A stretch of DNA of 64,000 bases from positions 62,001 to 126,000 of the forward strand of contig NW_026570372.1 of NCBI RefSeq assembly GCF_019649055.1, read 5' to 3'. This DNA is from Paramacrobiotus metropolitanus. Lineage: Eukaryota; Tardigrada; Eutardigrada; Parachela; Macrobiotidae. This document shows, in pieces, positions 55,023-64,000 of this stretch. Made by a program: the position numbers and the translations under genes. Position 1 is the first letter of the stretch, and every line of letters starts with the position of its first letter. The notes beneath the pieces were generated by a model. That model was given only the letters and a program-made list of their open reading frames with translations. It searched no databases and was not told the DNA's origin.

Positions 55023-56298
55023 GGTTGTCAGATCAGGTCGGCTCTGATGGAGCCTTAAAGATTTTATTAGTTAAACAGCAAGTCGAACAATCTCCTATGT
55101 GGAGATGTTCGGTATAATCGGGAACGTCTTTGGGTTCAGGAACTTCCGAGTGTCAGGATCTTGCGACTTGCTGTTGTGGTTGGTGTTGTCTGTTGGTGAC
55201 TCAGTACACAGGGTTAGTACACAGTACAATGGTACAGTACAGTACGTAATAGTAGTACGGTATGGTACGTCCTATACTACTGTGCTGACCAGTATGACGT
55301 GACAGGTTAAGTGGCCTTGCACTTCTGTCTACGTCACAGATAGCGGGCCCCGTGCAAAAGTTACAAAAAATGATGAATCACCCTATGTTAGGGTATGGGA
55401 ACTTTCCCCTGCACTCTGATTGGCTGCCCTCAAAGTACTGCAAATCGGTCGTTCTGACGTCACAAGGAAGCTCGAGAATTTTGGCGCGAATTTCCGCCAG
55501 AAAAGCAAATTATTTTTAGTCGACTAGAAAGTTTATCTAGTCGGATTTTCGATTTTGAAGTCGTTAGAAATTAGTTTTAGTAATTTAGGAATTTTACACC
55601 GTTAGAAATCAAAAAGAAGAGAATTTCCGACCTGTTGCCGGTTAGCCTTTGTCTGACTGTCCAGACAGGTTCGGTGACCTAGCAGGTCGGATATGTATTC
55701 CGAGTAAGGTTCTAGGTCGGTTTCTCCGCTAGAAACTACTTTTTTACCGTTGAAAAGTTAAATCCAACCGTCAGAAATAGTTTTCTGTCGTTAGAAAGTT
55801 AAAAGCCGACCTAGTTAAGGCTAAAATCGACGTAACCGTGACTTTACCAGTGTTGGTGTCGGTTCTGGTCGGTTTCCTCCGTCCGAGGTCGGAAATCCGT
55901 CGTTTCCGAGCTGAAATCCGCGAGTAAAGTTGCGGGTCACTGTTCAAAGCGAAGGTCCCCGTATGATAGAGTAATCCTACGCGCTGCGGACTCTCGTTCG
56001 AGTCAGATCCGACCGTTGAGAGAAGGAAAAGTCCGTACGTGCGGGAAATTAACCGTTCTTCCTTTGTTGAAGAAGCGGTTACTGTGCTCACCAGCTGGGC
56101 AAGAATCACTTCAGTGATCCTCGTTTTTCCTCTGCTGTAAGACGGCAGATCAGTCCGATCAAAAGTCAAAGCAACGGCTGCTTCAGCAGTCGTTCTGTCA
56201 GTGACTTTCAGGTTCCCGTCGAGTTCTCCGAAAGTGAAGCCTTCACCGTCTCCTCAGAGATTCCGTAGGAAGGAAAACCAGTAAAGATGCTGCTTCCA
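55023..56298 (-). other. 5' leader of the LTR element
   Basis: 1.28 kb between the first ORF and the LTR. It has short gtac/agtac repeats at about 55200-55290 and frequent gtcgg words. No gene was recognised. The 132-codon minus frame at 55771-56169 has no motif. Confidence 0.5.
56281..56298 (-). other. Putative primer-binding site
   Basis: Immediately inside the 5' LTR, in element orientation, the sequence begins TGGAAGCAGCATC. The leading TGG would pair with a tRNA 3' CCA. I could not match the rest to a specific tRNA. Confidence 0.45.
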
Positions 56299-56748
56299 TG
56301 TAACAGACTATGGCGAGGAGATCACGAGTGTGTGCTTTATTGACAAATAAAGGGGGAACAATGCTGCGTATAGCAGGAAAAGCAAGAACCAAGGCACGTC
56401 TGGTCAAAACTAGCGTAAAGTGGTTGCTAAAAGTCTTGCGAGCTCTTCAAGGCGTTGAAGAAAGAAGTGCTGGCGGCAACCACGTGCTTGGTGCAGGCCA
56501 GACATCAGCTGTGTGATGCGCAGACTGGACTCGATCCAACGCGAGCGTATGAACGCTGATTGGTGCTGCGAAAGAGGGACGAGAGAGCAGTCCACTCAGT
56601 GTATGCGCTGCGTATATCCACTTCAGTGGATGAGTGCAGTGCAGCAGCACACATACGTACCAGTGAGAGAGGCGGTATACGGCAAGTAAGTGAGTGCAAG
56701 TACGCCCTGTTTGGGCGGGGCACCACGCGCAGGCTGTTGCCTCCGACA
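56299..56748 (-). repeat. 5' LTR of the giant retrotransposon
   Basis: 450 bp, TG...CA. AATAAA at 56336-56341 (complement) lies near its 3' end, fitting an R/U5 arrangement. It ends next to ATTT, the target duplication. Confidence 0.9.
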
Positions 56749-56929
56749 ATTTTTTTTAAAATTAGTTCGACCAGAATCGTGCCGGCATGATGCCGAAAGC
56801 GATCTAACCCACTTTTAAGGTGACCTTGGGACTTAGAAAAAATTTGCCTGGATACAATACTAACATAAACTGAGAAACACACTAATAAAACCGAAAACTA
56901 AATCAATTGTGCGAGTCTAAATAAATAAA

Positions 56930-57762
56930 GGTGTGGCTATTCCCACCACCTCACACCACCTTTTGGCTGTTCTCCCCACCTTTCACCGCCTTTTAGCTAT
57001 TCGCACCACCTTTTTTAAAATATTTTTTACACCACCTTTTGACTATTGCCACCCCCTCTGCACACCTCTTTTATAGCTTTGCCGTTAGCGGCGCTTTTTC
57101 CTTACGATTAGTTACACCACCGACCGGAAACGTAGTTCTTATTGATACCGGCAAATATTACCGACTTCTAGAGGTCGATTGACTGCTTTTTCAGATAGAC
57201 TGTTTTTTTGCAAGAATTTCCAATAATCATTTTACCGTATTTAGCGAAGAAAAGAGAGAATTGATACTCCGTACATTAATTCTCGTGAAATCCAAAAGCT
57301 AGTTTTTCGAAAGTAGTTCTATTTTTAAACTTCAGGAACTGAGCTACGTAATTCAAACCCGTTTTTGTTAGCAAAATAGCTTATTGTTAGCCATGTTTAT
57401 CAGTTAAACCGACAGATGCTGTTATTTATTGTCGGGCACAAAAATTTGTAACAGAAAACTGAAAACAATTACTGGATAAAAAAACGGAATTGTTTTTTGC
57501 AAAAATTTGCGGTATGACAAGTGATTTGCGAGAGACAAACCAAGACCCGAGACCGCCGTTTTGTTGGGCCACCCGCGTCCCGCATATTAAAAAAATTATT
57601 TAAGGAGGTGGGAAGCGAAAAGGATGTGCAAAAAGGTGGTGGCAATAGTCAAAAGGTATTGTGAAAAATATCTTAAAAAAGGTGGTGCGAATAGCCAAAA
57701 GGCGGTGAAAGGTGGTGAGTACAGCCAAAGGAGGTGCCAGCGTGGTGAGAATAGCCATTTCC
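56930..57762. mobile_element. Foldback element inserted in an AAAT tract
   Basis: The left arm (about 56930-57080) and inverted right arm (about 57603-57762) are built of subrepeats such as gctattcgcaccacctttt. Both flanks are aaataaataaa, so it split or generated an AAAT tract. The 520-bp centre has no gene. Same family as the element at 9178-11567. Confidence 0.7.
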
Positions 57763-57789
57763 AATAAATAAATAAATGAATTAACAAAA

Positions 57790-57868
<79 letters not shown>

Positions 57869-57869
57869 A
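57763..57869. repeat. (AAAT)n microsatellite
   Basis: Nearly uninterrupted aaat units, with one break (gaattaac) near 57780. Confidence 0.95.
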
Positions 57870-58027
57870 GTTTTCGTGCACCGCCAACCACAACATTAAT
57901 AAGAATTCCGGTTTTGGTTGTCGGCACTTTTATACGTTATTTCAAAGTTCTAACTCTATTTACAAGTTTCACTTAGAGTATTACTAAGATTATCGGGTTG
58001 TTTGATTTTGCTGGAACTTGGAAGCTC

Positions 58028-58350
58028 GATCACTCGTTCACCTAACGGGCTCTGTGCACTGGACAGTAGTTGTAGCTCGGTCACTTACTCACTTAGCGAT
58101 TTTTCTTACACGGCAGGCACAGAGCCCGTTAGGTGAACCCCTTAGTTGAACTAGTGACCGAGCTACCATTACTGTCAAGTGGATACAGCCCGTTAGGTGA
58201 ACTAGTGACCGAGCTACTACTACTGTCCAGTGCACACAGCCCTTTAGGTGAACTAGTGACCGAGCTACCATTATTGTCAAGTGGACACAGCCCTTTAGTT
58301 GAAAGAGTGACCGAGCTACCACTACTGTCCAGTTCACAGAGCCCGTTAGG
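58028..58350. repeat. 51-bp minisatellite with an inverted first unit
   Basis: About five direct units carry gtgaccgagctac, then ctgtccagtgcacacagccc, then ttaggtgaac. Their 51-bp length keeps a plus-strand frame (58133-58411) of 17-residue repeats (S-P-L-G-E-L-V-T-E-L). One unit at 58028-58095 is inverted, giving a potential hairpin around gcgatttttcttacacgg. Confidence 0.85.
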
Positions 58351-59171
58351 TGAACGTATGACCAAACTGCAATTTCTGAACAAAATAGAACAGAGCCCGC
58401 TAAGTTTTTAGTGGGTGACGAACTCGCACCAGTGTCCGGTCTAAGCGTCCTTTGTAATGTGAGTTTATTTTGTAATGTAATACTCTGGTGGTTGATTAGA
58501 TTCGGATGGTTTTGCGCTATAAAAACTTAACAAAAAATACCTGTAAAGTCAAAGTAATTGCGTTCGAGTGCACGAAACCAAAACATCTATTTTTTTATAA
58601 AATTTTTATTATCGGGCCCTTCAGATTCATCCATTCTGTTTAAGAGGTTAGCTAATAAACTGATCCATTCTAAGTCAATAATCCGCAAACCGGTCGTGGA
58701 GTTTAGAACCCAAGAAACGCGGAGGCGAAGCCGAGGCTGTTTCTTGTATATATATTTATATAAGTACGTACAAGATATTAGTAGTATTACATAATATTTT
58801 TATACATTTTAAAGAAACTTTTTGGTAATAACTTGAAGTAAAGCGTGCATGCGTAAAGAGGTGGAAACAGCCGAATGATGGTGTCGTAAAGGGGTGAGAA
58901 CAGCCAAAGGTGATGAAAAAAATTATTAAAAAAAGGTAGTGGAATAACCACAACGTGGTGGAAGGTGGTGACAATAGTAAACGCGGTGTCATCGTGGTGA
59001 GCCATTTCCTATTATTATTACATAATGCTCTCTTAATTAGATCGGGAATAATATAATGACTGATGTATAGCAACGGTAAGCAACCAGCTTGACAACCATG
59101 ACCAGAAAACGTACGGATCTGCATAAACCTATCTACACTTGATTACTTCATTAGCTCCCACGTACAGCTTA

Positions 59172-60513
59172 GGACAAAATGGTCGCATACCCAACATCTC
59201 CACATTCAGTACGAATGCAGCGCAGTGTAGAGCCCTGCACCGGACTGGTAAATCCGAACCGCTCCGAATCCACTCCGATTTTCGGATCGGATTGGACGGA
59301 TTCCACTCTCGAAAATTCGGACTCGGAGTGGTTTCGGAGTTTATATGCATCTGACCGGATCGGATTCGGATGCAATCAAGACTCCGAATTATCCGTAATA
59401 AATAATTATTATTAATTAATTTTTATTGAATTTCGCGCATCTTGCAAACAAAAAACTTCGTCAGCTTCGCGCTTCGCGCTAGGTTTCATTTGCGTTAACG
59501 TGCTCAATGCCAAAGTACTTCGTCAGCTTCGCGCTTCGCGCGAGGCTTCATTTGCGTTAACATACTTTGCCACAGTGCCAAAGTATCTGTTTTTGTTTAG
59601 TTAACTGTTTTTAATTCTCTTTCGCTTTCTCTTGCGAATTCCCTTGACACTTTTTAAAATTAAAGTGTTTTATGATTGCTGTGGTGGTATTAGTCTTTAT
59701 TTGTTTTACTAAATACTTTTTGTATATTTACTTCAAAATTACGCTCTCCAACATTGGTTTAACGGCTCAGACAATTTAACTGGGCACCGGCTTTCCATTT
59801 CTGATAGTTGTAGCACTAGTAATTCGATTAGTACCGGTGATAACGGTAATAATAATATTATATTTATATGTTAAACTAAGCCTAAAGATCAGGTTTGAAA
59901 AAGTACATGAAACTACCGTTTTGACAGTTGCGGACAATTAGTAGTATCCCTTCCTCGTCTTTACCTTAGCCTCTATGTAGGTGATCCGTGGGTAGAACCG
60001 TACACAATAAAAAGATCTGATACAGATTTCTGACGGTGAGAATAGGTAGCTAACTTCCCAAAATCCTACTACACTGTAGTGTAAAGAAAACCTTTAAATT
60101 TAAAAAAAAGTTTTTTTATAATTTTTTTATTTTTTATAAAAGGCCAAACTGTGAAGTTTCTCTTTTTACTATCGTCAAAATGGCTAACAAATTTTTTGAT
60201 ATACTGTAAAGTTAAGATGTGTACTGTATTAAATATTTTTGGAAAAATTTTCGGAGCGGATCGGAGTGGGTTCGGAGTGGCCAAAAAATTTACGGATCGG
60301 ATTGGTCGGAGTAAGATTTCTACAATTCGGAGTCGGACTGGGTTCGGATAAATTTTTTTAAGTTTGGACCGGACTGGACGAAGTTTTCTAGTCCGTTGCA
60401 GGGCACTAGCGCAGTGCACTGTACGACTGAGTTCAAAATATCCGTTTCGTACAAGTGCACTGCACCGCTTGCGTACAGAATGCTGGGTATGGGGCTATGC
60501 GACCATTTCGTCC
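59172..60513. mobile_element. 1342-bp TA-flanked DNA transposon (copy B only)
   Basis: Terminal inverted repeats begin GGACAAAATGGTCGCATA on the left and GGACGAAATGGTCGCATA on the right, with TA on both sides (59170-59171, 60514-60515). Copy A has the empty site near 11735. Arrays of cggatcggattgg-like words lie just inside both ends (59240-59380, 60255-60400). The middle has no transposase frame. A non-autonomous element is inferred. Confidence 0.8.
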
Positions 60514-60714
60514 TACATTGTATTCTGTGTATTTCGTACCACAGTACCACAGAGACGATTCTACTGGGTATTTGTTTGCAATATTATAATGCAGATGTGT
60601 TGTGCGCTGCTCAGAATGCAGACGCTGCATATTATAATGCAGACGCTGCATACCTGTCGTATGCTTTGTATGAGATTTTGAAGATCGCACCGCTCTCTTT
60701 ATACAACTCACTGG

Positions 60715-62369
60715 ATGGCAATTGGAATTTGTGTTCCACTGCTGCTTTGCGCAGTTCTACATTGGGTTAGCACGTGTCCTGTTGCAATACAAAGACGCAC
60801 TTCCGCAAGAGGTTCAATGGATAGCACAGCTACTGCAACAACAACGCTAACAACGATCACACCAGACACAACGTCCGCTGAGAAAAGTCGTAATTGTAAG
60901 ACCTGCCGCTACGTCTACACTCTGTCCTACCCTGTCCGTGCCCCTGTCCCGCACCCGGGCGGGTGTGTGACATTTCGCCGCACTCAAAACCGACGCGCGA
61001 CTTTTCTTGCGACTTTCGCGGCAAATGAATTCGCCGCGCTTAGTTTTTAAAGGATTTTCAGTTTTTATCTTTTCTCAGGTTTCTTAAGTTTTCCTAGGTT
61101 TTTGAGGTATTTTATGCTTCTTAGGTCCTTTTTTAGGTTTCCTTTTGGTTCTTAGATTTTTTTTTGTTTCTTGAGTGTTTTGGTACGCCTAGTTTTTGTA
61201 CAACTGATTGTCTGATTGTCGAAATATCTCTCCGTTGAAACATCCTCGCCTCCGTCTGGGTGCCGAAACGACCTTGCGACGAACTGTCTGCCGGTTTGAT
61301 ACAGTCCCACCTACATGTCGCGCGACGAGATGATTTTGCGGCGAAATGTCTGTGACCAAATGTCTTGCGATTAGTTGTCCTCGGCGTAATGTCGCCTTGC
61401 CAAAACTGCTTGAGCAGTTCAACTTACAAAAACATTTAAGCATCATTATTATTGTTCTGAGTTATTCGTTGAGCCGTTGAGCGGCACTTGAATTAAATGG
61501 AACCGCGCATAGAATTAAAGTACCTGTAATTTACACATGCGTTTGTAGTGGATGATATCATTAAAGAGTCCTGGAACACTCTAAAAGACGACAGGATCAC
61601 ATTGAAGTTTCCTCACATGGATCAAAACGCAACAATTTTAGATCCATATCCTGGTAATCTAGTGTACCAGCCCAGAGCAGGGGAAAGTCTTATTCTGACT
61701 TGTGAGGCATCCACAGAAAATACGCACGGTGTGTCTTGGAGTCATCTCGACCGAATGATATTCGACAAAGGGAGACGCGTCGTTGATGACGGGGTCGATA
61801 ATCAGTTCTATAACGTAACTCACTGGGGTCAACTTGGGATTTTTGCTATTGTCCGTGTGTCCCTGCAATCGGAAGGAGAAGTTGTGTGCTGGGAAGAGTC
61901 AACCCGCTTTGGATACAAGCAAATTGTTACGTTAAAACGCTTCAGTATTAAACCGCAGATTACCCGAGCAGTGGAAGTATTTGCTGAGTCCATGCCACAG
62001 CAATCAATTATGGAAGGTGACGTTGTATCTTTCTCCTGCGCAGTTCGGCTTCCCTTACCGCAACGCACCATTAATAACCTGGCCAACTGCATTATGTGGC
62101 GTTTAAATGGCGAAACAACATGGGCCCCTACAGAGGAGCCGTATTGGTCGCATTTAGCACGTATCAAGCGCGCTTGGGCGTTTAGTGGAAAACCATATTA
62201 TTTCCAAAATATTACAAACGTTTTTGGGCGAAAAATTGTGTACCAAATTGACTTCCATTTCTTAACACCTAGAAGAAGCGGCAACCTTGAATGTTGGTTC
62301 AGACCCCATGGTACTACTCACGACTGGATTATGCAGTCCACTGCATTGACAGTGAATTCGCGAAGTTAG
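60715..62369 (+). CDS. Secreted two-Ig-domain protein (copy B)
   Basis: Exons 60715-60895 and 61549-62369 give 333 codons plus stop. The donor is GTAAGA and the acceptor is TTTGTAG, phase 1. Here the N-terminus is a clean signal peptide (M-A-I-G-I-C-V-P-L-L-L-C-A-V-L), followed by a Thr/Ser-rich linker likely to be O-glycosylated, then the two Ig-like domains described for copy A. Against copy A, exon 2 has the same length to the base and about 18 replacements in 273 codons, many conservative. This copy probably shows the original gene start. No membrane anchor is seen; the role is unknown. Confidence 0.7.
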
Positions 62370-63298
62370 CACCGGCCGGTTGGCGCAGGGAGGATGCGTT
62401 GCGGGCCGGATCGCTTGCGTTATTGACCAGTGGCAAGTCGAGGAAGGCCATGATGGCGTAACGATTGGGTGCCTTTATCGGTGTCTTGGGAAGCCGTATT
62501 GTTGCGTTGTACAGCCGGGACCCTTCCTGAATGTGAAGTAGTTTGGGTATATGTCACTTATAACGCTGGATATTACAAATGACAGTGTGGAAATTGTAAT
62601 GTAATTGTAATTGTAACTGAAGTGTAATTGTAATGATAGTGTGGAAATTTTGTTCTGGCTTAACATTTCTAGTATTTTTTGTTTTCATTCTAATACATAT
62701 CTGTACTGTTCGTTTGTGCTAAATTAATCCCACAGTTCCAATACGGAGCACCACGTTTCGCATAACTTGCTATTCAACGTGAGGTAGTTGGTGCTAGCAA
62801 GTGCAGAGATTATTCCCTAGCAGATTTTTGACCGCTTTATGTCGCCGTTTTAAGGAATCAACGACATAATGCGAAGTGTGCTTAATTTGGCCGGGCAATC
62901 GATAGACAATGGCAGTTATAGTCTTATAGGGATATAGTTATTGAAAAACGGACCTGAGTTCGCAAATTATTACGCATGTGCTATGTATATGTAAACTTTA
63001 CCCTTCATAATATAACACAATTTGTACAATGTGTCAGAACATTTTTCATGAAAGCTCAGAGAATTGATATTTTTTGGTAGAAAGTGCATCTTTTGAAGAG
63101 CACATGCGGCACTTGCTGACTGCGGCATTTCCCATAAAGAAGTCATACGTCTTCAGTTTGTGGAAACCGGAGAGTAATAACACGGGCAACTGTTGCTTAA
63201 GATGCAACCGTAATGTCGTCCCTGCTTTCTCAGGTTTCTGGCGGCCCGGATGATACTGTCTTGTACGTTTAAGGAATACTAAAACTACCCAAAAAAAT
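62370..63298. other. Intergenic DNA (copy B)
   Basis: Aligns with A 14054-14977. A minus-strand frame (63046-63351) is the counterpart of A 14697-14909. A short run of tgtaattg units lies at about 62597-62635. Confidence 0.4.
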
Positions 63299-63781
63299 AT
63301 GCATACCGGGATTTCGATTGTGGATCGATTGAGGATACTTGTTGTTGTCACACTGGGATGTTATGTTTTATCATTCAGTGGCGCTTTTGGCTTTCCTTCC
63401 GTACTGCGATCAAAGGTCAGGCAGAGCCAATATTGCTTTCTATTTTTTCGCAAAATTTCGAACTCCTCACCAGAACTACACAAAAACTGAGTTTTGATGG
63501 CATGCATGTTTTGGAAGGGAAATTAAGCGTAATGTTCGACAGCTGCTTTTTTAGGATAACCTGAACATACCCTTATATATGCTCAGTTTGGTTTTTGATT
63601 AGGAAATCTTTTTGTTTAATTCTGACAGATAAACAATTGAAGTATAATGAGTTAGCGTAATTACGCATCGTTTTATTATTTTTACTTAACCGATTGGTGT
63701 TACGTTTTTCTTACGAATGCAAATTCTAGAAGGACCTCGAAGAAGTCGTGCCATATCTGGATGATTTATTGAAAGCCAATG
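63299..63781 (+). CDS. Small secreted protein, exons 1-2 (copy B, incomplete)
   Basis: Exons 63299-63415 and 63730-63781 match exons 1-2 of the copy A gene at 14978, with the same phases and a GTAAGC donor after exon 2. The signal peptide differs by three residues. Homology to copy A ends at about 63906, before exon 3, and a tandem repeat begins. Exons 3-6 are therefore not seen. The gene may be truncated, or the exons may lie beyond the window. Confidence 0.55.
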
Positions 63782-63913
63782 GTAAGCTTTTCAGTTTTAG
63801 TGCAAGAATTAATTGTATCTGTACTGCAACTATCAACGAACGTCTATTGTGGCACAAATACTAATTATTGTACGCACATACACATCATATACATACCAGT
63901 ATTTAATGGCCAA

Positions 63914-64000
63914 TGTCAAAACGACGGCGGAATTTTCTGCCGGCGGAAATTTTGTGAGGTCAAAACGACGGCGGAATTTCTTGCCGGCGGAAATTTTGTG
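63914..64000. repeat. 44-bp tandem repeat running off the window
   Basis: Two units of gtcaaaacgacggcgg, then aattt, then gccggcggaaattttgtg. Each unit contains the inverted pair cggcgg...ccggcgg-like words. It starts exactly where homology to copy A stops. Confidence 0.8.

Larger units (their letters stand above)
37472..56748 (-). mobile_element. 19.3-kb Ty3/Gypsy-type LTR retrotransposon
   Basis: Two direct repeats (37472-37922 and 56299-56748), each TG...CA on the plus strand, flank 18.4 kb of internal sequence. ATTT is duplicated on both sides (37468-37471 and 56749-56752). The LTRs differ by about eight substitutions and one indel (about 98% identity), so the insertion is fairly recent. 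In element orientation the order is LTR, leader, coiled-coil ORF, Gag, protease ORF, reverse transcriptase, RNase H, integrase, an extra 785-codon ORF, 3.3 kb of non-coding DNA, LTR. Protease-RT-RNase H-integrase order and motifs place it in Ty3/Gypsy. It is several times larger than typical members. It sits inside an older insertion in copy B. Confidence 0.9.
28787..63906 (+). repeat. Segmental duplication, copy B (expanded by insertions)
   Basis: Homologous to copy A (1-15640). The match runs 28787-37330, is interrupted by about 21.4 kb of insertions (37350-58745, including the 19.3-kb LTR element), then runs on from 58750 to about 63906. The right edge is sharp: after agtatttaat the sequence turns into a tandem repeat not seen in copy A. 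Confidence 0.9.

Noticed and set aside
57596-57896. Ile/Tyr/Leu-rich 98-codon frame
   Set aside because: It is the AAAT microsatellite read in one frame.
58133-58411. 17-residue-repeat protein
   Set aside because: No start context, splice sites or recognised family; the minisatellite alone explains the frame. Kept only as a repeat.
1-64000. CRISPR arrays, bacterial operons, rRNA
   Set aside because: None seen; the introns and repeats are those of an animal genome.

Overview
The window is nuclear DNA of an invertebrate animal. Multi-exon genes with short GT-AG introns (51 and 48 nt in one gene pair), an intraflagellar-transport gene (IFT54/TRAF3IP1), secreted Ig-domain proteins, a WAP-like exon and a fringe-like exon all point to a metazoan, and there are no bacterial operons. 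I cannot name the phylum from sequence alone. Much of the window is repeats.

Layout. Two diverged copies of one segment flank a unique middle. Copy A runs from before base 1 to about 15640. Copy B runs from about 28787 to about 63906 and is swollen by later insertions. Each copy carries a gene for an unknown one-pass membrane protein (minus strand), a gene for a secreted protein with two Ig-like domains, and a gene for a small secreted Gly/Tyr-rich protein, of which copy B shows only exons 1-2 before the homology stops. Inside the copies, reading frames are kept (no indel in 821 nt of the Ig exon, codon-sized indels elsewhere) while the DNA between is full of indels, so the genes look selected.

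The unique middle (about 16.4-28.7 kb) holds a WAP-like terminal exon (minus), a possible signal-peptide exon, a complete seven-exon IFT54 gene (plus), a three-exon 2-oxoglutarate/Fe(II)-oxygenase-like gene whose catalytic core is missing (minus), a 791-bp TA-flanked inverted-repeat element and a lone fringe-like glycosyltransferase exon.

Mobile DNA dominates copy B. A 19.3-kb Ty3/Gypsy-type LTR retrotransposon (37472-56748, minus strand, about 98% identical LTRs, 4-bp target duplication) contains a coiled-coil ORF, Gag, a 942-codon protease ORF, a pol region broken by stops and frameshifts, and an intact 785-codon ORF of unknown function downstream of integrase. It sits inside older inverted-repeat elements. 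Three small cassettes of about 180 bp, each with a 5' hairpin, a tRNA-like gene and a T-run, are present in one copy of the duplication and absent from the other; two have clean target-site duplications. A 1342-bp TA-flanked transposon, a 387-bp retroelement 3' end with an 11-bp target duplication, and several minisatellites complete the picture.

The best candidates for something undescribed are the tRNA-bearing cassettes and the oversized LTR element with its extra 3' ORF and its dispersed GACC/GGTC micro-palindromes.
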